From NCBI GenBank assembly GCA_020466095.1, contig CM035807.1:48287004-48351003 (forward strand): a stretch of 64,000 nucleotides of DNA. The letters are read 5' to 3'. This document shows positions 44,406-55,003 of the stretch, one piece after another. The translations under genes were made by a program, and so were the position numbers. A model generated the notes under the pieces. It was not told where the DNA came from and did no database searches. It saw nothing but the letters and a program-made list of their open reading frames with translations. Numbering within the stretch: the first letter of the stretch is position 1; each line of letters opens with the position of its first letter. This DNA comes from Chlorops oryzae. Its lineage: Eukaryota; Arthropoda; Insecta; Diptera; Chloropidae.

Positions 44406-44649
44406 ATACATTGGTAATGATAACACTTGTTTACAGAATTTTAAACTTTCGTGAGGGCAGAGACGAAATGGTGGGTTTTGAGACTAAATTGGGTTTCGCT
44501 GATCACGAAAATGGCATCCGTTTATTTTTCCAAAGAATAATTTTTGAGATATACGCCAAAAACGTGTTTTTTGGTTGCTTTAGGAGATTTTGCCAAAATC
44601 TCAAAAACTACCCGCCTAAATAACATAAAACTTTTTTGGTTTAAAGCAG

Positions 44650-44938
44650 ATTCTCTCCTTTGCAACGATACATCATTTGTTACAATCGGTGTCTTAGTTT
44701 TGTAAGCTATAGACAATTGAACTTGCAAAAGTTTGACTTTTTTGGGTTTTTTTAATATTCAAAAGCTCATTCTGCAAGTCTGCATCGCTTTATCTAATCA
44801 AATATTTTAAAACGCAAATATAATTTGCCTTGACAAAATCGCCGTTTGCATAATTTGAAAATTTTAAGAAATAAAGCGTATTTAAACGAAGCGGCCTTCT
44901 AGAAGACGGAAACGCGTTTCTTCTGCGGAGGAGAGAAT
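44650..44938. repeat. Terminal segment bounded by ATTCTCTCC inverted repeats (copy 1)
   Basis: ATTCTCTCCTTTGCA at 44650 is inverted at 44924-44938 (complement ATTCTCTCCTCCGCA). The same right edge ends all three copies of the composite (44938, 61319 and 63803) against three different flanks. No target duplication was found. Confidence 0.5.
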
Positions 44939-44944
44939 TAGGCT

Positions 44945-47340
44945 GCGATGCAAACTCGCAGAAAATTATCTGGGGGAGCACAAAGTGCAACGCCAGAGGG
45001 CACAAACTCTTTGATTTTATCTAGTCCTCAACCTTGGATATACAAAATATTGGAAATGAACCGACTTTTGTAAACAGAAGGATGCAAAAGGTCATCGACC
45101 ATACTCTCTCCAATAAGATGGTATCCAATCAGATAACGGGATAGAGAGTTCTGAAAGAGGACTCTATGTCAGACCACCGCTATATAAGGTTTCTTTTTTA
45201 GGCGAAACAAATACATGTTACGCCTGGAAGAAACCCGCGGAGGGCGGATTGGAATGGATATGAGGAGCAACTCACGCAAGTTCTTAGTCACAGGACGAAA
45301 ATTCGGAACATAGAATTTATTGAGAGCGCTACCAAAAACTTGGAAGCAGCCATCAGAGAGATATATGAGCGAACAGGTCCTGTTCGTAATGGGTGGAAAG
45401 GCAAATCTCTCCCGTGGTGGAACGTGAAACTATCCAGACATCGTTAAAAATCGAGAAGGCTTCTAAACAGGTTCCTTAAGACCCGTTCAGACGCGGACTG
45501 GGCTTTATACAGAATAGTGCAAGAAAGAATACAAGACAATTGTTCGTCGATCGAAGGTAGAGTCTTTCCGTAATTTCGGCACTGAAATCACTGAATTAAA
45601 GGAATCGGCGAGACTGTTTAAGGTCCTTCAAATGGACAACTGAGTCCACTTGTACTCAATTCAGTGGCCGAACGGGGACTTTACCAACTCGAAACTTGAG
45701 ATCTATGACGCTCTCATGGAAGCCCACTTTCCGGTTTGCAGAAAGATTTCTTCTGAGACTCGTATGAGCAGTGACGAGGGTCTCGTCCCTACAAGAGCCG
45801 ATTGGTATATTTCAAGGAAAATGTTGACCGAAGAATCGATAAGATACGCCTTTCAATCTTTCGATGACTTCAAATTGCCAGGACCCGACGCCATATATCA
45901 AATCATGCTAAAAAAAAAAATGGGACTTGCAGAGCTCATTTCGGTGCTAAAAAACATCTTTAGAGCATGCATTGCCACCAGCGCAAAGTAAGAATAGTCT
46001 TCGTTCCCAAGTTAGGGAAGGATAACTACTCCCTGGCCAAAAGTTTCCGGCCAATCAGTCAAACTACCTTGCTACTGAAAACCCTGGAGCGCATTGTTCA
46101 AAAGCACATACGATGGAAGGCTCTAGTGTCAAATCCACTGAGCTGTCAACAACTCGCCTACCAGAGTGGTAGATACTGCGCGTCAGCCCTCCAAGACATA
46201 TGATTGAAGAGGGTCTGGAAGCAAAGATTATCACAATGCTGGTGTTTGTAGACATCGTTGGGGCTTTCGACAATGCTTCCTTCGAATTGATGTTCTCAGC
46301 GAGAAGAAGACACGGAGTACAAGAAGCTATCGTCCGATGGATTCACCATTTGTTAACCAGGAGACTGTTTGGCACAGAGAATACTGGGTACGAAGAATCG
46401 GCCGTGGAAGTGGTAAAGGGATGGCCCCAAGGGGGGTTATTTCCCCTCTTTATTGGTGTTTTGTTGTGGACTCTCTTCTTGTTGAAATGCAGAGCCTCGG
46501 AGTACAAGTTCAAGCATATGCGGACGACGTGTGCGTACTCCTAACAGGGCCATCATTGGAGGATATTTGCAAATCGACCCAGATGGCCCTAAACGCGAAA
46601 GACCGATGGTGCGACCTCGAAGGTCTGAAGATGAGCTCAGGAAAAAGCACAATAGTCCTCTTTACGAAAAGGCGTAAAAAGTTTTTGGACAGTTCCGCCG
46701 TACCTTTGGAAAAGTGTGGGGTCTGAGTCCGCTAAAAGTGCACTGCCTGTACACGGCGCTCATCAGGCTGATTGTGACGGACGCCTCTGTTGTCTGTTGG
46801 CAAAGAACTTTGAATAAAGGCAACGGTTCTGTGCTGGCCAGACTGCAGAGAAGTGTATGTTTGGGCATCACTGGGGCAATGAGCGCCACCCCCGGTAAAG
46901 CTCTAAAATGCATGCTGAATCTGCTCGCAATCGACTTGTAACTATATCAAAAAGGAGGCAATGAAGGCAGCGAGCACAGTCCGCATATGTGGGGTCTGGC
47001 ACGAAAAGCCAGTAAAAGGACATGGGGAGATCGTACAGGAACTGTCCAAAGAGTTCCCGATCTTTGGAATACCTTCCGATAGTACTGCCCCACTGGTAGC
47101 CTTCGGTAGAAGATATAAGGTGGAATATCCCAAACAAAGTCAATGGAGAAATCCAGAAGAAATTTTTCCGGACAAAACAAAGGTCTTCTACACAGACGGT
47201 TCTACAACTGATGTGGGAACTGTGTCTGGTTGGCATTTGGATGAAAATACCAAGTGCTCACTTGCAATGGGGAAAATGGCGACAGTTTTAATGCCTTCAT
47301 ATGCGCACTTATTTTCACCCGGTTGTGAATTTTTGGTATC
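44945..47340 (+). pseudogene. LOA-like LINE remnant (endonuclease end, RT, RNase H start)
   Basis: Many frames are needed. The endonuclease C-terminus has NEPTFVNRRMQKVIDHTLSN and SDHRYI near 45060-45180. The RT has FRPISQTTLLLKTLERI near 46045, VDIVGAFDNASF near 46250, GWPQGG near 46420 and the catalytic YADD (QAYADDVCVL) near 46515. The thumb (GKALKCMLNLLAIDL) ends near 46938. The RNase H start VFYTDGSTTDVGTVSG lies near 47188. RT with a downstream RNase H and no I-type ORF1 nearby suggests the LOA clade. There are more than ten stops and frameshifts. The 3' end is lost near 47300. Confidence 0.7.
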
Positions 47341-47504
47341 ATTCCAACGACGCAAGGAAGTCGGACTTGGGAGATTTCAAGAAAGAACATTTCGCAAAAA
47401 CAAATATGTCGTTGTTGATTTGTAAAATATTGTTTGTGCGAACAATTTCTCCTCCTCTTATTGCTTGTCTCAAAATCGATCTTTTAAGCTTAGAATTTTA
47501 ATTT

Positions 47505-47960
47505 TTCAATGACGCAGTCTTTGCTCCTTTATTTTAAGCTCTATACGCAAATATTTATTTTGATTTTGGAAAAAGTGCAGAGTTTTCATATTCTTTTCGC
47601 ACTGCATACACCGCGATGATGGTGAAACAGACCGCTTTCTCTTTCTAGACGGAGATTTAAGCGAAGTCAGATCAATGTCATTGGAATCTTCCTCATGTAA
47701 AATGGAGGTTTCATGATCGCTAGAAAATAGTTGAGGAACTGAGCAAGGTTTTAAATACCGTTTACCAACGGAATGGGAGGGAAATGTTTTTCACAGAGAT
47801 ATCAGTTTGCAGATTTCTGTACAAATTCCTTAGTAAATTTCCATATTTCCATCCACCTATAAAAAGGGGGGAGTCAAAAGGCGGAAACTTGAACAATCTT
47901 AAGCCTGGATTGTCACGTTTCGACCACTGACAATATGAGAGGAACATTTGTTTCGGGCAA
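47505..47960 (-). pseudogene. THAP-domain protein pseudogene
   Basis: On the minus strand, GLRLFKFPPFD, then RWMEIWKFTKEFVQKSAN, YLCEKHFP, SHSVGKRYLKP and CSVPQLF follow the order of a THAP zinc finger, with the C-x2-H pair in CEKH and the closing AVPTLF-like box. A 70-residue tail follows (SPSRKRKRSVSPSS, a nuclear-localisation-like run, then CMQCEKNMKTLHFFQNQ and a basic coiled-coil-like end) to a stop near 47508. Frame changes in C runs near 47867 and 47790 and an in-frame TGA near 47815 break it. The N-terminal Cys pair is not clear. THAP domains occur in P-element-type transposases and in host DNA-binding proteins, and the source cannot be told. Confidence 0.6.
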
Positions 47961-47998
47961 CTCGTCGATTTGATTTTTTAATAGGATATATAAATATA

Positions 47999-48337
47999 GG
48001 GTCAGGCCACGAGAAACGTGACATAGTGGGTCTGGGATTTTGATTTTTGGACCTTATATCCAAAGATTATAGCCCTCAGTTGTTGTTGTTGTTGCAATTT
48101 GAAAATCGAAAATTTGACAATTTTTCAATATTTCTCTTTTATTCATAATTTTATATCAAAAATAAGACTTGAGATAAATGAAAAATTCTTTCTTTACTCG
48201 TTTAAGAATAAATGAAGAAAACAATTAAAATTCGAAAAATAGTATACACTGAAAAAAATTGTTCGGAAATTCGAATTTAAAATAAACATTTGCGATTTGT
48301 ATATAGAGCCGGAGCTAGAAAAATAACCAATTGTACA
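47999..48337. repeat. Dispersed repeat, diverged copy C
   Basis: Starts GGGTCAGGCCACGAG and ends near GAAAAATAACCAA. It is clearly homologous to 22039-22412 over its length, with many substitutions and small deletions. Confidence 0.8.
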
Positions 48338-49162
48338 TTATTATATAGACCATTGAGCTGTGTTTCAGAAACAATAAAAAAAAATTTGTATTTCCAAGGA
48401 ATTTCCGACACAGAGCGTTTTTTGTGAGACAACCTTCATATAAAAATCCTTCTTGGCGGTCAAAACATTATTTTATGAAGCATTACTAACATGACCGGAG
48501 TCATCTTCAGAATCGGTGTACATCGTATCAATATCTAGTTTGGCTATAACATTTTGGTTATATGTGATGTGACCCAAGCGGAAGTGATCACAAAAGTTGC
48601 TACAAAAGTAGCTAAAGCTCTTCATGTTCAATTTGGTGCGCATACAGCTTCCTCGTATTTAGTGTACTTTTAGAGTACCAGAAAATGATTTGACGTGGAA
48701 TCGATTATCTTCCATTATCTTCCTTTGAAAATCAATTTCTTCTTCCGGTATCACAAATATTCGAATGCTAGGGCATGATTTGATAATTCCCTAGCAAAAT
48801 CATCTATAGTAGCAATATCGGTTCCTGATGCGGCGATTTTGTCTGCGGCCTGCCTGACGGCAGGTCGAAACGTACGTCAGTAAATAATCGCTTATGGATG
48901 CCTTTGTCAAGTATCGCTTGAAAATTGAATTTTCACATTAATAAATTAATTATTGTTCTTCTAGAAAAAAATTTTCGTTGCAGAAAGCATTGACCAAAAT
49001 GGGACCAAAAATGCAACAAAATAGGAATCTGTTGATTCGCTATATAAAGAGAAGTTTAGCTCATATACTCTCACAGTTATTGCAAAAAAACAATCCTTCT
49101 CTGTATGCACATGCATACAAAAACTTAACAAAACGTCTTTTATTTTAACTAAGCTTGCTACA
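48338..49162 (+). repeat. Possible LTR (right part) of another retroelement
   Basis: A TATA box (tatataaa, 49041-49048) lies about 115 bp before a sequence ending GCTACA, followed at once by TGGCGATCGTGGC (49163), which looks like a primer-binding site pairing with a tRNA 3' CCA end (Arg-type CGATCGCCA). The left end of the LTR was not located. CCTGCCtgacGGCAGG near 48847 is a small hairpin. Confidence 0.4.
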
Positions 49163-49176
49163 TGGCGATCGTGGCT
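49163..49176 (+). promoter_or_regulatory. Candidate primer-binding site
   Basis: TGGCGATCGTGGC directly follows an ACA terminus, as in LTR elements. The first eight to nine bases complement the end of fly tRNA-Arg with its CCA, from memory. Confidence 0.4.
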
Positions 49177-49408
49177 TCGAGCCTCGCCCAAGTTCGGTGC
49201 GCGAAATATAATTTTTTTTACTAAATTTCATTTAACTTCGTCTATTTTAATTGAATAAAATAAATTTAAATAAACTACAAATTTTAATTCGTCAACTTTA
49301 ATTGAATAGCATTGAATTAACAAAAAAAAATACAATTCTACGGAATTAACGAAATCGAAAATAAACACTTAAAAAAAAAAACCAATAAAATTGTAAACCA
49401 CCAAATAA

Positions 49409-49546
49409 ATGACAGAGAAAAGGTTCTCAACGCTAAAGGAGGCGTTAGAAAACAAGGAGGGCGGATTGCGGCCAATAAAACTTGCCGAATACAGGAAAAG
49501 GCAAGCGAGTGAACGAGCCAAAAAGGCGTGGAGGAAAACACAATAA
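49409..49546 (+). CDS. Small basic ORF in retroelement leader (45 aa)
   Basis: The frame from ATG 49409 begins MTEKRFSTLKEALENKEGG and ends in a very basic helix-like stretch (YRKRQASERAKKAWRKTQ). A second open piece in another frame (KGTPGDLRPPEIPKKA, about 49560-49705) follows, so the original may have been a longer basic protein now frameshifted. It lies between the candidate PBS and the small membrane ORF. No family is recognised. Confidence 0.35.
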   Translation: MTEKRFSTLKEALENKEGGLRPIKLAEYRKRQASERAKKAWRKTQ

Positions 49547-50062
49547 AAACTTTAAGTGAAGGGCTTTTCTAAAGAATTAATTGGGAAAAACGTTAGATCA
49601 TCAGCAGCAGACATCACTCCGAAAGGAACTCCTGGAGATTTAAGACCACCTGAAATCCCGAAAAAAGCAGCGGTGCGAGAGGAGGATGCTGAAGAAGCAT
49701 TCTAACATTTAATTTCTTTTTTTCGACCATTGCATTCTACGCAGATCGTTAATAACTTGTTCTTTATGAAAGTCAGTTGGATATGGTTTTATTTCGTGTT
49801 CCAAGTTCTCTTTAAATAAAATGTAAGAGAAAAAAGAGTAAATTTTAAATTCTAATCAATGTAACATATACCAACTGACAGTTTTTTCTCATTTCTGTTT
49901 AGTAAACTATGCGTTAGGTCATAGCTTAGAAAATTTAAAAAAGTCTTTTTAATATAAAAGTAATATCGCGACATAATTCTGAAAAAAAAAATTTAATTAT
50001 TCGCAACCGCACAATGTTATTACTCTATTTAACTTATTGTAAATAAAGATAAATTTTCACTA

Positions 50063-50284
50063 ATGGGAAAAACCGAGTCAAAAGTTTCAAAATCCTCCGC
50101 CAACGTCATCAATGAAATTGACGTAAAAGAAGGCGATAAAATTAATTTGAGTTATATAGAAATAATGCTATTGATTTTGACTACAATAGCAGTGATAAAA
50201 TTTGTTCTGTACATTTACAGTGCACACAAATCAGCGCTTAAGCGCAGATATTTAACGAAGGCACAGTCAATGGAACATATTTGA
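50063..50284 (+). CDS. Small myristoylation-type single-pass membrane ORF (73 aa)
   Basis: The frame begins MGKTESKVSKSSANVINEID, with Gly2 and Ser6 fitting an N-myristoylation signal. A charged linker is followed by one hydrophobic segment (IEIMLLILTTIAVIKFVLYI, residues about 33-52) and a basic tail (HKSALKRRYLTKAQS). A polyadenylation signal (aataaa, 50304-50309) follows 20 bases after the stop. Position after a PBS-like site suggests an accessory ORF in the leader of an LTR element. Similar small myristoylated proteins occur in some insect retroelements, but that recollection is not firm. The element is cut by the I-like LINE at about 50313. Confidence 0.5.
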   Translation: MGKTESKVSKSSANVINEIDVKEGDKINLSYIEIMLLILTTIAVIKFVLYIYSAHKSALKRRYLTKAQSMEHI

Positions 50285-50697
50285 AATTTCTTCTTCCAAA
50301 AAAAATAAAAGTATTTTATTTATTTTTATTTAGTCAGAAATTACATTGCATTTAAAAATACAAGGAATTTTTTTTTTATAGCTATAGCATCTAAGGCCTT
50401 AAGCTTTTACAGATTTCTTAGATTAAGTTCTTCATTTTATATACATATTTACATTGGGCTGCACTTACTTTCTATTTATTTCAAGATATCTCAATTTTTT
50501 TTTTTTTTTTATTTTCAAACATTTTTTTTTTTTTGTTTTTATAATTTTTTTTATTATTTTATATGCAGTTGCAATGTGTATAACATAATTATATGCCTAT
50601 TTAACTATGTGTATACATATATTTATTTTTAGTATTTTCTTTTCCCCTTTTTTCAACTCCCATGTGATGTTAGATGATTGAATGTGATGTTGCTAGC

Positions 50698-53600
50698 TTA
50701 TATGAGTGGATATAGTTTAGTAGCTTTGAGGAATGCTGCTATTTTTTTTATGTTTGGATGAGAGGGTGAGGCAAGTATTTCAAATGGATTAGCGTCTAGA
50801 AATTTTTGTACGTATGGTTGGTTTTTTGGACATTCTATCAACATGTGAGAAATGGTAAGAATCGTGTTACAGGCTTGGCACTGGGGTGGAGGTGTTTTAT
50901 TGAGCAGGTGATCATGGGTGAGGTGACTATGGCCTAGTCGGAGTCTGATGAACTTGGTTATGTCGAGGCGTGGTAAGTTTTCTATTTTTGCTAGGTTATA
51001 CTGTTGTATGTTGTATTTGTTTTGATTGGCTGACTTGTAATGGTGTGAGGTGTTGTTCCAGATTTTGTTTCTGTATTGTTTGTGGTTTTTTTTCATGTGT
51101 TGTATAATGTCTGATACGTTATATATGTTTTCATATATTAGGGCCCTCTCCAGCTCTGTCAGAAATGAAAAACTTCATATAAAAAAAAGCTTAAGAAATG
51201 CTGAAGGATTTTTTGTGTCAGAAATTTTCTGTTAGCAGTCTCCAGTTCGTCAAAGAGTAGTTTCTGTTTTCGCTCCCTTTTTTGCTGTAAATAAAACACG
51301 GTAACACAGATTTTTCTGTTAGAAATATTGAATTTTCCGTTCTTTCTGAAAGGAATTTTGACAGCAAAGCCAAGGTTCGAAAAAAATTAAATGGATTTAA
51401 CAAGGTTCAATGTGTAATTTTCAGTAATGGATAAATGAAATCAATAATTTTCGATTATAAGAAACATCACATAAAATATATAGATATAGAGATTGTCACT
51501 ATTGCATTAAAAAATGAAATTATGCTACGTTTTTCCCTTTAAGGAATATTTAGAAAATTCCTGCTGAGATTCCTTACAGAGCTGGAGAGGGCCCTATTAG
51601 AGGGAACGAATGGGCATTTTTTGCTTCTATGTCGGCTAGTTCGTTTCCAGTTATATTGCAGTGACTGGGAACCCATAGGAGTAGGATTTTGGTTTTATTT
51701 GTGGTGAGAATATGTCTGATCTCTGAAGAGTAGAATTCATCATTGTTTATGTTCGATATTGCTTTAAGTGCGGAGAGGGAGTCTGAGCAGATCGCAAAGC
51801 TACTTTTTTTATTTTTTTTTTTGCGTATATACATGCTGCATGTATAGCCGCAATTTCTGCTGTAAATATAGAAGCGTAAGTGGGAAGAAGTTGTTTTTTT
51901 ATTGTTGTTGTCTCTGTAGTAATGCTGTAGGATACACCGGCGGCGGATTTGGAGCCGTCTGTGAATATGAATGTGTACGAGGACAGGCGGTTTTTTAATT
52001 CTGTGAATTTCTTGCGGTAGACTTCTGGTGGGGTGTCCGGTTTTATTGTTGAGTGGAGCGAGAAAATGAGTGTGGAATTATTGAACTGCCAGGGGGGGGA
52101 GTGTCTGTTTAGTTGCTTTTGGGGATATTTCAACAGCTAGTTTGCGGCATTGCTCGATTGTTATATGGAGTGTAGAGGGAATTTTTGGTGCTCTTTTTGC
52201 TTTTTTTAATTTTGTAAGAATAGGGTGGAGAGGTGAATATTTGCATGCCATTAGTGTCCTATAGTTTTTTTGTGTGATGAGATTTGCTCTGTCTTCTATA
52301 GGTGCTATATCTGCCTCATAGAGAATGCTGTTAAGGGGAGTTGTCCTATGTACGCCCAGGGCGAATCTCAGCGCTGAGTGGTATATAGTTTTTAATTTGT
52401 TAAGATGTGTTTTTGGAGCTCTTCCGTAAAGGTTAAGGCAATAGTCTATTTTAGACAGGATTAACGCATTGACGATTTGCAGTACTGTGATTGGGTTGCA
52501 ATTGAATTTTGGGCTCGATAGGCATTTTATTACGTTGAGTCTGTTGGTGAGTTGAGTGCTGAGTGTTTCTATGTGCATTTTCCATTTGTAGTTTTTAGTA
52601 ATTGTTAGACCAAGGATTTTGAGTGTGTGTACGTTTTCAAGCTGAAATATATCTGAGTGTATTTGCAATTTGCAGTTTTTTTTCCGGCAGATATGAAGGT
52701 GCTTGCATTTATTGACCGAGAGGGATGCTCCTGAGTATTCGCACCACTCTATGATGTCCGAAAAAATTGCGTTTATGTTGAGTATGTTAGTGCTTTTGTT
52801 TAATTTTGCGTATAGTGTAAAGTCATCAGCATAAGCATTGAATTCGAAGTTTTTATGTTTCCCTAGTACATTATTTAGTTTGTTGTAGGCGATAGTAAAT
52901 AGCATTACCGAAAGGGGTGAGCCTTGCGGAATGCCGTTAGCTAGGGGTTTTGAGGAGGAGGTTGTGTTTCCGTTTAAAACTAAGATTTTTCTGTTTGTTA
53001 GAAATTTCCTTATGTAGTTCATGATTTTTGGTCCAACTCTCCACTTTTGCAGTTCCCCTATGATAGTATGTATGCCTCTTTTATCAAAGGCTTTACTGAA
53101 GTCGAGTGAAATGATTGAAATGTGATTTTTACGTGATAGCGCTGTAGTGGTTTGATAGTCTAGAGCGGCTAGAGGATCAAGCACTGACTTGCCTTTTTGA
53201 AATCCCATTTGGCGGCTGTCCAGGAGCTTGCCTTTTTTTGCAAGCCACCGCAGCCTGGTTGCTATTATTTTATCCAGGAGCTTAGATATGCAAGTATTGA
53301 GTGATATGGGTATGTACGAGTCTAATGTCGTCTTGTCTGCGTTCGGTTTGGCGATGGGAATGACCGCACTCGTTTTGAATTGTTGTGGGATATAATTGTT
53401 GAAGATTAAGTTCAATAGATTGAGTAGTCGGATTGTAACCGGTTTAGATAGGTTTTTCAGCATGGGGTAGTTTATTCGATCTAGTCCAGGAGTTTTACCT
53501 TTTAGTTTGTTAAGCGCAAGTCTTAGTTCAATTAGAGTAATGTTTTTTTTCTATATGGGCTGAGTCTATCGTTGTAGTAGTTGTTGGGGTGTTGTTGAGT

Positions 53601-54844
53601 GCCGCTATCTTTTCTAGCCTAAATTTTGTGGAGAAGTTGGAGTCTGAGGCAGCCTCGGACCAATGCCTGCTTAACGTTTCGGCTATTTCGAGTGGGTTTG
53701 TTATAGTTTGTTCTGCTGTAGAAAGGCAGTGTATGTTGTGCCGTGTTTTAAGTCCACAAAAAGTATTTATTTTTTGCCATATTTTTTGTGTAGGAGTGCT
53801 TGGCTTGATTTCAGTTGTGAAATGAATAAGGGAAGCTTGCTTTCTCAGTTTGATTTCCCGCTTGAGTTTGGCATTGGCTTTTTTATAGCTTAAGATGTTC
53901 GGTGTGTTGATATTGCGTTTTAGTTTTCGCCATTCTGCTTCTTTATTGTGTTTAAGTTCTTGTAGTGTAGCATCCCACCAGGGAACGGTGCGAGTTCCCT
54001 TAGCTCTGCTGGGAGATTGAGGAATGGATTGGTTAGCGCTTTGCAATATAATTTTTGTTAAGTTGGCGGTTTCTTTGTTAACATTGTTGCTGACTGGTCT
54101 TTTGTCATTGTATTTTTCAGTGAGGTGTTCAAATAATTCCCAGTTTGCTCTATCTATTTTGAATTTTGGTCTAAGTTTGATCTTTAGTTGTGGTTTGTGT
54201 TCAAATAGGTTAATGTAGATAGGGAAGTGGTCACTGCCGTATAGTTGTTCTTCTATCTTCCATTTTGCATTTATTGCGAGATTGGGGGTGGCGAGTGAGA
54301 GGTCTATATGTGTGAGGGAGCTATGTGTGCTGAAGTGAGTGGGAGATTTGTCATTAAGGGTTAGTAGGTTAGATTGAGTGATAAATTTGTGAAGGATATT
54401 GCCCCTGTTGTTGTTTGTCGGAGATCCCCAGCTACTGTGCCAGCTATTGAAGTCGCCTGTTAGAAGTGTGTTTTGGTTAGTATTACTGAACGCAGTTCTT
54501 AGATTTTGTATGTTGAAAGGTTTGTTGGGTGGTAGGTATGCTGATATAATGGTGAATTTTTGAGTGGAATGAATGTTAGCTCCAATTGTGTCGATATCGC
54601 TGTCCGTGTTAGTGTTCAGGTGTGGAATGGATTTGTGAATGAGGAGTGCTACTCCGCCGTAAGCGCTACAGGAAGAGTTTTTGTGTAGAAGCGAATAATT
54701 GATTGGGATGGGTATGTTTTCGGTTGAATGTAGATGTGTTTCTTGTAGAGAAATTATATGTGGACATTTTTCTTTTATTAAAATTTGCAGGTAATTGTAA
54801 TTGTTAACATATCCGTTTATGTTCCACTGCATTATCTTTACCAT
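50698..54844 (-). pseudogene. I-like LINE ORF2 (endonuclease-RT-RNase H), frameshifted
   Basis: The ORF starts at ATG 54844 (MVKIMQWNING). The endonuclease motifs are SLQETHL, GDFNSWHSSWGS and GSDHFPI. The RT motifs are SYIPISLNTCISKLLDK, SLDFSKAFDK, NGIPQGSPLS and the catalytic YADD (NAYADDFTLY). The RNase H motifs are FTDGSKSAAGVSYS, TAEIAAIHAA, CSDSLSAL and WVPSHCNITGNELAD. The CCHC tail CQACNTILTISHMLIECP ends at 50698. The frame breaks at a T8 run near 53545, a G7 run near 52095 and T runs near 51810, and a 454-bp element sits at 51141-51594. RNase H in ORF2 with the three-knuckle ORF1 supports the I clade. The frame-breaking pattern could be long-read consensus error as well as decay. 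Confidence 0.83.
51141..51594. mobile_element. 454-bp TIR element with TATTA duplication inside LINE ORF2
   Basis: Perfect 19-bp inverted ends (GGGCCCTCTCCAGCTCTGT at 51141-51159, complement at 51576-51594) are flanked by TATTA at 51136-51140 and 51595-51599. The host LINE sequence is continuous across the site. The interior is AT-rich and non-coding. A 5-bp duplication is unusual for common fly MITEs, and the termini do not look like the CAC ends of Transib. The family is not recognised. Confidence 0.88.
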
Positions 54845-54937
54845 TTGGTTTTTTAAGTACTGTATATAAAAATATTCTGAGAGAGTTAGGGTAGAAATAA
54901 ATGTAAGACCTGCGAGGGGAGTGAGAAAGTGAGAAAT

Positions 54938-54975
<38 letters not shown>
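54938..54975. repeat. (TA)n microsatellite (copy 2)
   Basis: Same length as the tract at 38557-38594, inter-ORF spacer of the I-like LINE. Confidence 0.9.
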
Positions 54976-54979
<4 letters not shown>

Positions 54980-55003
54980 ATAGAATGAATTTATATTCTT
55001 AGT

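Larger units (their letters stand above)
37782..44938. repeat. 7157-bp composite duplication, copy 1
   Basis: Direct repeat of 54163-61319, offset 16381 throughout, with no length difference noticed, even in an 18-base G run. It carries the 5' part of an I-like LINE (minus strand) and a rearranged gypsy element (plus strand). The LINE keeps its 5' half and lacks its 3' half, the opposite of normal 5' truncation, so this copy arose by DNA recombination or by assembly, not by retrotransposition. Confidence 0.95.

Noticed and set aside
48840..48870. CCTGCCtgacGGCAGG hairpin as a terminator or regulatory site
   Set aside because: Six-base stem, isolated, with no associated transcript feature.
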